A stretch of 64,000 bases of DNA from Candidatus Binatia bacterium (lineage in GTDB: Bacteria; Desulfobacterota; Binatia; Bin18): positions 1-64,000 of the forward strand of contig JAJDTY010000037.1 of NCBI GenBank assembly GCA_022826945.1. The letters run 5' to 3'. The notes beneath the pieces were generated by a model, which saw only the letters and a program-made list of their open reading frames with translations, had not been told where the DNA came from and did not search any database. Shown here one piece after another: positions 1 through 8,822 of this stretch. How positions within the stretch are numbered: the stretch's first letter is position 1; each line of letters opens with the position of its first letter. The translations under genes and the position numbers were made by a program.

Positions 1-2
1 TG

Positions 3-185
3 GCATTATTGGACCGACTTGACGCCGAGGGCTTAATCGTGACCAAGCACGGCAAGCCGGTCGCACGCGTTGTTCCCTACGATCAGCAGTGCGCCGACCT
101 GATCGGCAGCCTGCAACACAAGATCAAAATTCAAGGCGGCATTTTGACAACCGGTGTCCACTGGAATGCCGATGCTCAATCTTGA
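3..185 (+). CDS. Phd/YefM-type antitoxin, C-terminal part (5' truncated by window edge)
   Basis: Frame 3 reads ALLDRLDAEGLIVTKHGKPVARVVPYDQQCADLIGSLQHKIKIQGGILTTGVHWNADAQS*; 'VTKHGKPVARVVPY' is typical of Phd/YefM antitoxins; followed by an overlapping PIN gene. Confidence 0.85.
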   Translation, partial: ALLDRLDAEGLIVTKHGKPVARVVPYDQQCADLIGSLQHKIKIQGGILTTGVHWNADAQS

Positions 186-546
186 CACACACATGCTGGT
201 CTTCGCGCTCAACGGGGAACTCCGGCCGGCTGAGCGGGCGCTCTTGGCCCAGAACAGATGGTCAGTGGCGGCTATTGTCCTATGGGAATTGGCCAAGCTG
301 ATTGACCTCGGTCGGATAGACATGGACCTTGACGACTATGACGTAAGCCGGATCCTGAACCGCATACAGATATGGCCGCTTGATCTCGCTGTTGCACGCG
401 CCTCCACTCGTCTCGATTTTGAGAGTGATCCAGCAGACCAACTCATTGCCGCCACCAGCATCGTGCACAACATTCCGTTGCTCACGCGCGACCGCGTCAT
501 ACGCCGCTCGAAGCTCGTCCCCCTGGCCATTCCCGGAAGTGGCTGA
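166..546 (+). CDS. PIN-domain (VapC-like) toxin
   Basis: MPMLNLDTHMLVFALNG...DPADQLIAATSIVHNIPLLTRDRVIR; PIN acidic motifs; start overlaps antitoxin end. Confidence 0.85.
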   Translation: MPMLNLDTHMLVFALNGELRPAERALLAQNRWSVAAIVLWELAKLIDLGRIDMDLDDYDVSRILNRIQIWPLDLAVARASTRLDFESDPADQLIAATSIVHNIPLLTRDRVIRRSKLVPLAIPGSG

Positions 547-785
547 GTAAACGCAAGGAAAGGCCGGTCGCATGGGCCAACACACGTCACTGTCACGACT
601 CGTAGCCCGGCTGAGCCGGACTGCCTGCCCGGCGAAGACGAACCGTTCAGCGGCATCTGGACCACGCGCTTTTATGAGCAAGGCTCCAAAATGCGAGCGC
701 AGGTTGCCAGCGGCGGCGGTGAAGCCAGCGGGGGTAAGTTGAAGGTAGGTGGAGCGTTCGGGCCTCAGCCCCGCTGAAAAGGGGA

Positions 786-1610
786 TTGCAATATGAGCTT
801 GCCCGCTCCACTCCTCTTGAGGTAGCGGCTGTGATAGATGGGGGTAAAGCGGTGAAAGGAGTCCCTGAAATGACGACCTCCACCATCGATACCCATGAAA
901 CCGTGCAGCAATCCGATGAGAAACGCTCACACACTATGGCGCTGCCTCCATTGGAAAACGGTGACCGGCTGATGCGGGAAGAGTTTGAGAAACGCTATGC
1001 TGCCATGCCAGAGGTGAAGAAGGCGGAACTGATTGATGGAGTGGTGCATATGGGCTCACCGGTTCGCTTCGGGAAACACAGTGAACCCCACGCCGCACTG
1101 TTGACGTGGCTGGGGACGTATGCCGCGTTTACCCAGGGTGTCCGGCTTGGGGGCAACGCAACCGTCCGCCTGGATTCGGATACGGAACCACAGCCGGACG
1201 CTCTGCTGCGCATAGAGCCGGAGGTGGGTGGCAATTCGCGTATCAGCGAAGACGATTATATCGAAGGCGCGCCCGAGTTGGTTGCCGAAATCTCTTCCAG
1301 TACTGCATCGTACGATCTGCACGACAAAATGGATGCCTACTGTCGTGCGGGTGTGAAAGAGTATCTGGTCTGGCGCGTAGACGATAAGCAGGTTGACTGG
1401 TTTGTTCTGCACGAGGGGGCGTATATGCGTCTTGCGCCTGACGCCTCCGGGGGAATGACGAGCCCGACATTTCCGGGCTTGCGTCTGGCAGTCCCGGCAT
1501 TGCTGGCGGGTGACATAGCGCAGGTCGTTGGAGAGCTGCAAAAGGGACTGGACACTACCGAGCACGCGGAGTTTGTTGATCACTTAGAGGCGCAAACCTC
1601 ACCCCGCTGA
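786..1610 (+). CDS. Uma2 family (DUF820) putative endonuclease
   Basis: PDALLRIEPEVGG...GAPELVAEISSSTASYDLHDKMDAYCRAGVKEYLVWRVDDKQVDWFVL; start may be further downstream. Confidence 0.85.
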   Translation: MQYELARSTPLEVAAVIDGGKAVKGVPEMTTSTIDTHETVQQSDEKRSHTMALPPLENGDRLMREEFEKRYAAMPEVKKAELIDGVVHMGSPVRFGKHSEPHAALLTWLGTYAAFTQGVRLGGNATVRLDSDTEPQPDALLRIEPEVGGNSRISEDDYIEGAPELVAEISSSTASYDLHDKMDAYCRAGVKEYLVWRVDDKQVDWFVLHEGAYMRLAPDASGGMTSPTFPGLRLAVPALLAGDIAQVVGELQKGLDTTEHAEFVDHLEAQTSPR

Positions 1611-1636
1611 AAAAGGATAAGAACCCCTCACCCCAG

Positions 1637-1659
1637 CCCTCTCCCCTTGAGGGAGAGGG
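1637..1659. repeat. Intergenic palindrome ccctctccc-cttga-gggagaggg
   Basis: Perfect 9-bp inverted repeat within 'ctcaccccagccctctccccttgagggagaggg' between Uma2 and NhaC genes. Confidence 0.7.
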
Positions 1660-1728
1660 AGTAAATACAAGAAAACTTTCCCCCTGAATTAGTGCTCGCC
1701 CGAACGACAGTCCCATTGGAGAAAACAG

Positions 1729-3465
1729 ATGCCTGCCCACCTGCTTAATTTTTTCATTTTTTCCGGTGCCCTGATTCTCTCCTGGGTGGTCGGCGCGGTC
1801 GTGCCGCCGACCTGGACGGTGAGCCAGGCCGTGTTGGACGTCCACACGGACAGCGACGGGCGTTTGTACTACATCGCCCGGAGCGAGCCGGTGTATTTCG
1901 AGGCGGTTCCCATTGATCGGGCAGAACTCAACCCGGCCCGGGTTGACGGCTCGAACGTTGCGCCCGCAGTGACGGAGGAATTTGCGGTGGCAACCGTCTC
2001 GCGCGACGGACAAGACACGCACGTTTATTACCGGCTCACCGCCCAGTATCACTGGGGTTATTGGTCATTGCTGCCGGCGGTTGTTGCGGTGCTGCTGTGT
2101 TGGGTTACGAGAGAACCTGTCCCCGCGCTACTGGGCGGCATTGTCTCCGGCGCGCTGATTCTGGGGCAGTACGACCTGACGGGCCAGGTGCTGATTCCCG
2201 CCCTGGCCACGACCAATGCGGCCGGCATTCTGTTGCTCTACTTGTGGCTGCTCGGTGGACTGATGGGAATCTGGTCGCGGACCGGAGCGGCCCAGGCTTT
2301 CGCCGAGTTCATGACCGTGCGTTTCGTGCGTGGTCCAAAGACCGCCAAGCTGGTGGCCTGGATGTTGGGCGTTATCTTTTTTCAGGGTGGCAGCATGAGT
2401 ACGGTGCTGGTCGGCACCACGGTCAAGCCGATTGCCGACAAGGAAAACGTGAGCCACGAAGAACTGGCCTATATTGTCGATTCGACCGCCTCGCCCATTG
2501 CCTCACAACTCGCGTTCAATGCCTGGCCGGGTTATGTGCAGGCGTTCATTTTTGTCTCCGGGGTCGGTTTTCTGGCGACTGAAGCAGACCGCATCAGCTT
2601 TTTCTTTCAGAGCGTTCCGTTTTGTTTCTATGCCATTTTCGCCGTCCTCGGCACGTTTTTGCTCGGTATTGAAAAGCCCCTTTTCCTGGGCAAGCGGCTG
2701 GCTGCGGCCATGGACCGCTCCCGCACCACCGGTCGGCTCGACGCGGACGGGGCCGAACCGCTGAGTGCCAGGGAATTGCAGGCGAGCAACGTGCCCGTGG
2801 GCTATACGCCGCACGTGCTGGAGTTCTTCCTGCCGCTGGGCGCGCTGATCGGCATTGCGATCGGCACCTTTGTTGTCACGGACTCGCCCAATGTGCACTG
2901 GGCGTTTGGGGCGGCCCTCCTCCTGGCCGTGGGCATGGCGCTGGCCAAGGGCATGGCGCTCAAGGAACTCATGGCCGGGTTTCACGATGGCATCCGGGGC
3001 GTTGTGCTCGGCTCGGTGATCCTGCTGCTGGCCATCACGATCGGCGGCGTCAACACCCAGACCGGGGGCGCGGTCTTTCTGGTCGACCAGCTCGGCGAGA
3101 GTATTCCCTACTTTCTCCTACCGGTCCTGCTCCAGCTCCTGACCATGATTATTGCCTTTTCCACCGGAACGAGCTGGGGCACCTATGCGGTGGCGTTTCC
3201 GCTGGCCATGCCGCTGGCCTGGGCCATTGCCGGCGCGCACGATCTCGCCCATCCCGAGCTGTTCATGACGCTGTGCTTTGCCGCGGTCATGGACGGCAGC
3301 GTCTATGGCGACCAGTGCTCGCCGATTTCGGATACGACGGTTCTGAGCGCCATGTGTACCGGCTGTGATCTGATGGACCACGTCAAGACGCAGATCCCGC
3401 AGGCCTCGGTTGCCGCCGGTCTGGCGGCCATCTGCTGGACCAGCATCGCGTTTCTGACCGCGTAA
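1729..3465 (+). CDS. Na+/H+ antiporter NhaC family
   Basis: Multi-TM 578 aa; C-terminal YGDQCSPISDTTVLSAMCTGCDLMDHVKTQIP motif typical of NhaC-type antiporters. Confidence 0.85.
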   Translation: MPAHLLNFFIFSGALILSWVVGAVVPPTWTVSQAVLDVHTDSDGRLYYIARSEPVYFEAVPIDRAELNPARVDGSNVAPAVTEEFAVATVSRDGQDTHVYYRLTAQYHWGYWSLLPAVVAVLLCWVTREPVPALLGGIVSGALILGQYDLTGQVLIPALATTNAAGILLLYLWLLGGLMGIWSRTGAAQAFAEFMTVRFVRGPKTAKLVAWMLGVIFFQGGSMSTVLVGTTVKPIADKENVSHEELAYIVDSTASPIASQLAFNAWPGYVQAFIFVSGVGFLATEADRISFFFQSVPFCFYAIFAVLGTFLLGIEKPLFLGKRLAAAMDRSRTTGRLDADGAEPLSARELQASNVPVGYTPHVLEFFLPLGALIGIAIGTFVVTDSPNVHWAFGAALLLAVGMALAKGMALKELMAGFHDGIRGVVLGSVILLLAITIGGVNTQTGGAVFLVDQLGESIPYFLLPVLLQLLTMIIAFSTGTSWGTYAVAFPLAMPLAWAIAGAHDLAHPELFMTLCFAAVMDGSVYGDQCSPISDTTVLSAMCTGCDLMDHVKTQIPQASVAAGLAAICWTSIAFLTA

Positions 3466-3552
3466 AGCCAAGAGAACGTCAAGTTTGTGTCCCTCCCGTC
3501 GAAGAGATACAATGGGCCTGTACTATTCTCACGTTTCTATGGGGAGGTTCTG

Positions 3553-4362
3553 ATGTCTTTCCTACTGCGCTTTTGTCTTGGGCTCGTTGTCTTGATGCCG
3601 TCTCTGGCGCACGCCACGTTCAATCTGGAGAATCCGGCGGATGGTTCTCCTTATTCAGGTCTTGGGGTCATTTCGGGCTGGAAATGTGAGACGAGCGGGG
3701 CGCTCACCGCCCGTATCTACGATGAGGACATGGTGCTGGCTTGGCCGACCCCGATTCCCCTGGTGTACGGGTCCGAGCGGACCGACGTCCGCGCCAATGG
3801 CTCATGTCGTGAGAATGGCCATGACAATGTCGGCTTCGTTGCTATCTGGAACTGGGGGAATCTTGAGCATGATGGGACCTACACGGTGGTCGTCCAAGAG
3901 GATGAGGTGGAGCTTGCCCGGAGCACGGTTACGGTAACCATGCTCGGGCCGGAGGAGAAGCCGCAGGTTCTGGAGGGAGCAAGTGGTGAGTGCCGTATCC
4001 CGAATTTCCCTATACCGGGGGAGACCACGACCTTTCAGTGGAATCAGGCGACGCAGCATCTGGAAGCGGTCTCGCGGAGGTCGTCCAATGACCTTAGGGA
4101 GTGTGAGGAGGGTCTGACTGTCGAGCCGGGAGGGATGTGTAGTTTCTTTTTCAGCGATACTAGCTTTGGTGAGATTGATGGTATTTTTTCTGTTAATGCT
4201 GAAGGCCAGGGGTGTGTGGAGGTGGATATAGCAGAAATTCCCTGTTTTAACACTGATCAGGATTTTGATACTCTCCTCCGCGGTCTTGGAATTTCCGGCA
4301 TTGAGGTCACCAAGAATGCCGATGGCAGTTGGACCATTGACAGCTACCCGACCGATCTCTGA
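3553..4362 (+). CDS. Secreted hypothetical protein (paralogue 1), 'GWKC...NWG' domain plus one C-terminal Cys-containing repeat
   Basis: Signal peptide MSFLLRFCLGLVVLMPSLAHA; ISGWKCE...VGFVAIWNWGNLEHDGTYTVVV; SD gggagg upstream of ATG 3553. Confidence 0.75.
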   Translation: MSFLLRFCLGLVVLMPSLAHATFNLENPADGSPYSGLGVISGWKCETSGALTARIYDEDMVLAWPTPIPLVYGSERTDVRANGSCRENGHDNVGFVAIWNWGNLEHDGTYTVVVQEDEVELARSTVTVTMLGPEEKPQVLEGASGECRIPNFPIPGETTTFQWNQATQHLEAVSRRSSNDLRECEEGLTVEPGGMCSFFFSDTSFGEIDGIFSVNAEGQGCVEVDIAEIPCFNTDQDFDTLLRGLGISGIEVTKNADGSWTIDSYPTDL

Positions 4363-4366
4363 GGAG

Positions 4367-5464
4367 ATGCTGACGTCTTTCCTGCTTCGCCTTTGCCTTG
4401 GACTCATTGTCTTGGTTCCGTCTCTGGCGCATGCGGCAGTGCTTGACATTCCTGGCGCTGATTCTCACCTGTCTGGCGCTGGTGTGATCACGGGCTGGAA
4501 GTGTGAAGCTGCGGGGGACCTGACCGTCCGTTTCTTCAGGCCGGACGGCTCAGCGGTCTTCTTCGAGGCGGAGCAGAGCGACACCATTCCCCTGGTGTAC
4601 GGCAGCGGACGGCCCGATGTCCGCCTACGCGGAGCCTGTGCCGATGCCGATGTCGGCTTTGTGGCCATCTGGAATTGGGGGAGACTGGCCGATGGGACCT
4701 ACACCGCGGTCGTGTACGATAATGGCGTGGAGTTTGCCCGCAATACGTTCACAGTAACCAACCTCGGGGCAGAACTCCTGACAGGAGTGAGCGCCCAGGT
4801 CAGTGTCCCGAACTTTCCTCAGGCCGGTGAGACCACGACCTTTAAGTGGAATCCGAATACTCAGCATCTGGAAGCGGTCTCACGGGAACCGTCCTGTAGA
4901 GAGACGCTCACGATGAATCCGGGAGAGACGTGCCGTGGCTCCATCTCTCTTGAGCTTAAGACCTCCCGCCTGGGTGAGGTCAGCACCGGCTTTACTTTTT
5001 CTGTTAAGGCTGAGGGCCGGGGGTGCATAAGCATCAGCGGCATTCCTGCATTCAATTATTGCTATTCGGCCCGCCTGCCGGATGTTCTGGGGAAGGCCGG
5101 GGTTTCTGTCACCAGGAATGCGGATGGGAGTTGGACCATTGATCGCTTCCCACTTGTTAATCTTGGGGAGTGCGTTATTGACTTAACGGTGAAGCCGGGA
5201 GCGAAGTGCAGTGGCTCTGTAGACCTTGACATTGTCGAGCTTGACTTTACTTTTTTTGTTGAAGACAGCGGACGAGGGTGTATCAGGGCCGAGGTGGATG
5301 TGCCTCTCGTGGGTGATGAGGACATCAAGGCGTGCTTTGATGATCGTGAGGCTTTCCAAAAGGTTCTTGACAAGATCGACGATGTTATCGAAATCCCCGC
5401 TTTTGCCGCCAAGAATGTCGATGGCAACTGGACCATTCTTACCGATATTGCCGATCTCTTCTAG
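4367..5464 (+). CDS. Secreted hypothetical protein (paralogue 2), same domain plus two C-terminal repeats; start codon uncertain (ATG 4367 or ACG 4373)
   Basis: Signal peptide LLRLCLGLIVLVPSLAHA; ITGWKCE...VGFVAIWNWGRLADGTYTAVV; tandem paralogue of upstream gene. Confidence 0.75.
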   Translation: MLTSFLLRLCLGLIVLVPSLAHAAVLDIPGADSHLSGAGVITGWKCEAAGDLTVRFFRPDGSAVFFEAEQSDTIPLVYGSGRPDVRLRGACADADVGFVAIWNWGRLADGTYTAVVYDNGVEFARNTFTVTNLGAELLTGVSAQVSVPNFPQAGETTTFKWNPNTQHLEAVSREPSCRETLTMNPGETCRGSISLELKTSRLGEVSTGFTFSVKAEGRGCISISGIPAFNYCYSARLPDVLGKAGVSVTRNADGSWTIDRFPLVNLGECVIDLTVKPGAKCSGSVDLDIVELDFTFFVEDSGRGCIRAEVDVPLVGDEDIKACFDDREAFQKVLDKIDDVIEIPAFAAKNVDGNWTILTDIADLF

Positions 5465-5494
5465 GAGTGTTCTCTCATAGCCGGTCTCTGGACC

Positions 5495-6649
5495 TCATGG
5501 CTCAGGCGCCGGCTGCTCACCGAGGGCCGCGAGCAATTCCTGGCGGACGTAAGTGTCTCGCTCGCGATCCAGGGCGGTCCTGATACTGGCCGTGTGTGCC
5601 AAGCGGCCCAGCGCCCAGGCCGCATGACCGCGGATCAGGGGTTCGGGGTCGTGGAGGGCTGCTTGCAGCGGGCCGACCGCGGCGGGGTTGTCGCTATTGC
5701 CCAAGGCGACGGCGACATTGCGCAGCAAACCGCGGCGCTTGGTGCGCCATACCGCGGAGCGCCGGAAGCAGGCTCGAAAGCCGTCTTCGTCCAGCAGTAA
5801 CAGGTCGGGCAGGTACGGAAACAACTCGTCCACCAAGTCGTGGCGGGGCTGGCCAAACTTGGCATTCCACGGACAGACTTCCTGGCAGATGTCGCACCCG
5901 AAAATCCAGTTGCCGAGCTTGGGGCGTAGCGTGTGTGGAATCGGACCGCGATGCTCGATTGTTAAATAAGAAATACACAAGGGCGACTTGAGGACATAGC
6001 CCGCTGCCAGGGCGTCGGTCGGACAATCATCGAGGCAGCGCGTACAACTGCCGCAATGGTCGCTCGGCATGCCTTCGCCTTCGAGATCGAGGCTGACAAG
6101 AATCTCGGCCAGGAAAAACCACGACCCCATGGCTTTATGCAGCAGCATGGTATTTTTGCCGAACCAGCCCAGGCCGCTACGATACGCCCAGTCGCGTTCC
6201 AGCAAGGGGCCGGTGTCCACATACGGCCGGGCCCATATCCCTGGCTGCTGATCTTTCAGAAAGGCAACGAACTGTTTCAGCTTTTTTTGAATGACATCGT
6301 GATAATCCGCTCCCGCCGCATAGGCGGCCATGCGACCCCGCAGTTCGTGTTGCCAATCTATCTGAGGCAGCACGGGCGGAGAGTAGGGGAAGCCCAGGCA
6401 GATGACGCTGCGGGCTTGCGGAAACGGGATATGCGGGTCAATGCGTCGTTGGGGTTCCCTGGCTAAGTACTGCATCTCTCCGGCAAAGCCCTGGGCCAGC
6501 CAGTCGCTGAAAAACGACGCGCGTGGTAGTACCGATAGGCGCGTGAAACCACACAGGGTAAAGCCGAGTTTGGCCGCGTGGGTCCGGATTGCGTTTTCGA
6601 GTGACACGGCTTTGTGGTAGCATACACGCGTCCGGGTCAAAACGGGCAC
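5495..6649 (-). CDS. queG: Epoxyqueuosine reductase
   Basis: CGSCTRCLDDCPTDALAAGYVLKSPLCISYLTIEHRGPIP; two 4Fe-4S motifs and C-terminal HEAT-like repeats. Confidence 0.93.
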   Translation of the reverse strand: MPVLTRTRVCYHKAVSLENAIRTHAAKLGFTLCGFTRLSVLPRASFFSDWLAQGFAGEMQYLAREPQRRIDPHIPFPQARSVICLGFPYSPPVLPQIDWQHELRGRMAAYAAGADYHDVIQKKLKQFVAFLKDQQPGIWARPYVDTGPLLERDWAYRSGLGWFGKNTMLLHKAMGSWFFLAEILVSLDLEGEGMPSDHCGSCTRCLDDCPTDALAAGYVLKSPLCISYLTIEHRGPIPHTLRPKLGNWIFGCDICQEVCPWNAKFGQPRHDLVDELFPYLPDLLLLDEDGFRACFRRSAVWRTKRRGLLRNVAVALGNSDNPAAVGPLQAALHDPEPLIRGHAAWALGRLAHTASIRTALDRERDTYVRQELLAALGEQPAPEP

Positions 6650-6703
6650 AGGGATTGACGCGGGGAAAGATAGACCTTATCTATCTCCTTTGAGGAGGTC
6701 GGC

Positions 6704-7105
6704 ATGGACAATCTGGATCAAGAGACACAAACCCAATCCAATGACACCCCGCAGGAGGCGGCTCCCACAGCTGATGGACCGGCCCTGTCGCTGTCTGATT
6801 TGGCCGTAGAAAAAGTGAAAGAAACCATGCTCAAGGAAGGCATGGAGGAAGGCGGGTTGCGGGTCTCGGTGGTCGGCGGGGGCTGTTCCGGCTTTCAGTA
6901 CAGCCTTGGCCTTGATGCCGCCGCGCGGGAGGATGATATTGTAGTCGAACAGGGTGGCGTCAAACTGTTCGTTGATCCCATCAGCCACCAATACGTCCAT
7001 GGGACCATGCTTGATTATGTCAATGGGCTGCATGGGGCGGGCTTCAAGTTCGTCAACCCGAATGCGACCCGAACCTGTGGTTGCGGCTCGTCGTTCGCCG
7101 TCTAA
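6704..7105 (+). CDS. erpA: HesB/IscA-type iron-sulfur cluster insertion protein
   Basis: LRVSVVGGGCSGFQYSLGLD...FVNPNATRTCGCGSSFAV; A-type carrier cysteines. Confidence 0.9.
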   Translation: MDNLDQETQTQSNDTPQEAAPTADGPALSLSDLAVEKVKETMLKEGMEEGGLRVSVVGGGCSGFQYSLGLDAAAREDDIVVEQGGVKLFVDPISHQYVHGTMLDYVNGLHGAGFKFVNPNATRTCGCGSSFAV

Positions 7106-7136
7106 GTCTCTCTTCCCCAACTGAAGAAATACCGTA

Positions 7137-7162
7137 GGGCCTGGAACTCTCCAGGCCCTTTT
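7137..7162 (+). terminator. Rho-independent terminator after HesB/IscA gene
   Basis: gggcctgga-actc-tccaggccc followed by tttt. Confidence 0.8.
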
Positions 7163-7835
7163 GCTTTCCATGCCCCGCTTCGCGCATCTCATTTTCGACC
7201 TGGATGGAACCCTGGTTGATACCAAAGCCGACTTGGCGGCGGCAACCAATCATATGTTGCGGGAGCTGGGTCTTCCGCTGCTGTCCGTTGCCCAAGTTGA
7301 AAGTTTTATCGGGCTTGGTGCGCGCGTGCTGATCGAACGGGCGCTGGGCCAGGAGCGAGCGAATCTCGTTGCAGCAGGCTTTACGCTCTTCATGGACTAT
7401 TACGACGCCCATCTACTCGACCGTACCAAGCCTTATCCAGGTATGGAAACGCTTCTCACAGTCGCCCGCGACCAAGGGAAATGTTTGTCTGTTTTGACGA
7501 ATAAGCCGGAGCGGCCAACCCGAGAGATTCTGTCGGGTCTGGGTCTTCTGGATCATTTTCAGGCGATCATTGGGGGCGATACCCTTCCGAAGCGAAAACC
7601 TGACCCACAAGGGGTTTTCGTGTTGCAGCAAGCGGTCGGCCACGCTCGGACCGAGACGCTGCTGGTCGGGGACTCTGCGATTGATATGCGCACGGGCCAA
7701 GTCGCGGGTATTGCTACCTGTGGGGTAACGTGGGGATTTGGACACGCAGGTTTTGAAACCTGCCCTCCCACGTTTCTGGTTGAAACGGTGCCGGCCCTTC
7801 AGCGGATCGTTATGGGGCCGTCGCTATCCCCCTAA
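7161..7835 (+). CDS. gph: Phosphoglycolate phosphatase-like HAD hydrolase (ATG at 7170 more likely start)
   Basis: HLIFDLDGTLVDTKADL...SVLTNKPERPTREIL...KRKPDPQGVFV...LLVGDSAIDMRTG. Confidence 0.88.
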   Translation: MLSMPRFAHLIFDLDGTLVDTKADLAAATNHMLRELGLPLLSVAQVESFIGLGARVLIERALGQERANLVAAGFTLFMDYYDAHLLDRTKPYPGMETLLTVARDQGKCLSVLTNKPERPTREILSGLGLLDHFQAIIGGDTLPKRKPDPQGVFVLQQAVGHARTETLLVGDSAIDMRTGQVAGIATCGVTWGFGHAGFETCPPTFLVETVPALQRIVMGPSLSP

Positions 7836-8696
7836 CGGTCCGCGCAGCCGTTCGGCCATGCGGACCGCCTCAACGGTCTCTCTGACATCATGGGCGCGGA
7901 TGATATGGGCCCCGTTGACCACCGCAATGGCGGCACAGGTCAGCGAGCCTATAAGCCGATCCTGGACGTTAGGCTGGTCCAGAATCTTGCCAATAAAGGA
8001 TTTACGCGAGGCTCCGACGAGGAGGGGAAATCCTAACGACCGCAGGTCTGCCAGCGCCCGCAGCACCAGGCAATCCCACTCGTCCCAGGCAATCCCAGGC
8101 TTGCGAAAGAATCCAATCCCAGGGTCGAGCACGATCTGTTGCCGTGGAATGCCGGCTTGCTCCGCGCGCGCCAGACTGTCCCGCAGGGCGTTTTGGATGC
8201 GCGCCAAAGGTGGTCCACTTTGGGGGTGTTGTTCACTTGCCATCAGAATCGCGCCAGATCCAAAACGGGCAATCAGCGCAGCCATGGCCGGATCATGCCT
8301 CAGACCACTGACATCGTTGATAATCCGAGCGCCCGCCCGCAGGGCGGCCTGGGCTGGCTGGGCTCGCTTGGTATCGGCCGAGATTGGAATTGAGACGGTC
8401 GCAGCAGTGGCTTCAACTGCCTGGGCTAAACGTTCAGTTTCTTCTGTAACGGAAATATCGGTTTTTATGTATGGGGCAGTGGACATTGCCCCAATATCAA
8501 TGATATCAGCTCCCTCACCTGCCAGTGCATGCGCCGTTTCCGCTATCTGCTCACGATTGGTCTGGACTGAGCCTGGGTAAAAAGACTCAGGGCTGACGTT
8601 CAGAACGGCCATAATCCGGACCGGTAGTGTATCGCCGACCGGAATGCCTGCCAATCGTGCAGAGAGGGGGGGAGGGATGTGGCTCATGAGGGGCAT
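7824..8696 (-). CDS. folP: Dihydropteroate synthase
   Basis: IMAVLNVSPESF...GADIIDIGAMSTAP...ISADTKRAQ...INDVSGL...VLDPGIGF...LLVGASRKSFIG. Confidence 0.93.
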   Translation of the reverse strand: MPLMSHIPPPLSARLAGIPVGDTLPVRIMAVLNVSPESFYPGSVQTNREQIAETAHALAGEGADIIDIGAMSTAPYIKTDISVTEETERLAQAVEATAATVSIPISADTKRAQPAQAALRAGARIINDVSGLRHDPAMAALIARFGSGAILMASEQHPQSGPPLARIQNALRDSLARAEQAGIPRQQIVLDPGIGFFRKPGIAWDEWDCLVLRALADLRSLGFPLLVGASRKSFIGKILDQPNVQDRLIGSLTCAAIAVVNGAHIIRAHDVRETVEAVRMAERLRGPLGG

Positions 8697-8822
8697 GCTA
8701 TACCGTTACTGAGCAGAAGTTGAGACCGGCCTGGGGAGAGACGGCAGAAGCGGCATTTTTGGTTTGCGGGCTCCTGCATTTTTCACTACACTACCCTGGC
8801 ATGAGTATAGGAGAGTAGCACT

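Noticed and set aside
7824-7835. 12-bp convergent overlap of gph and folP ends
   Set aside because: Ordinary tail-to-tail overlap in a compact genome.
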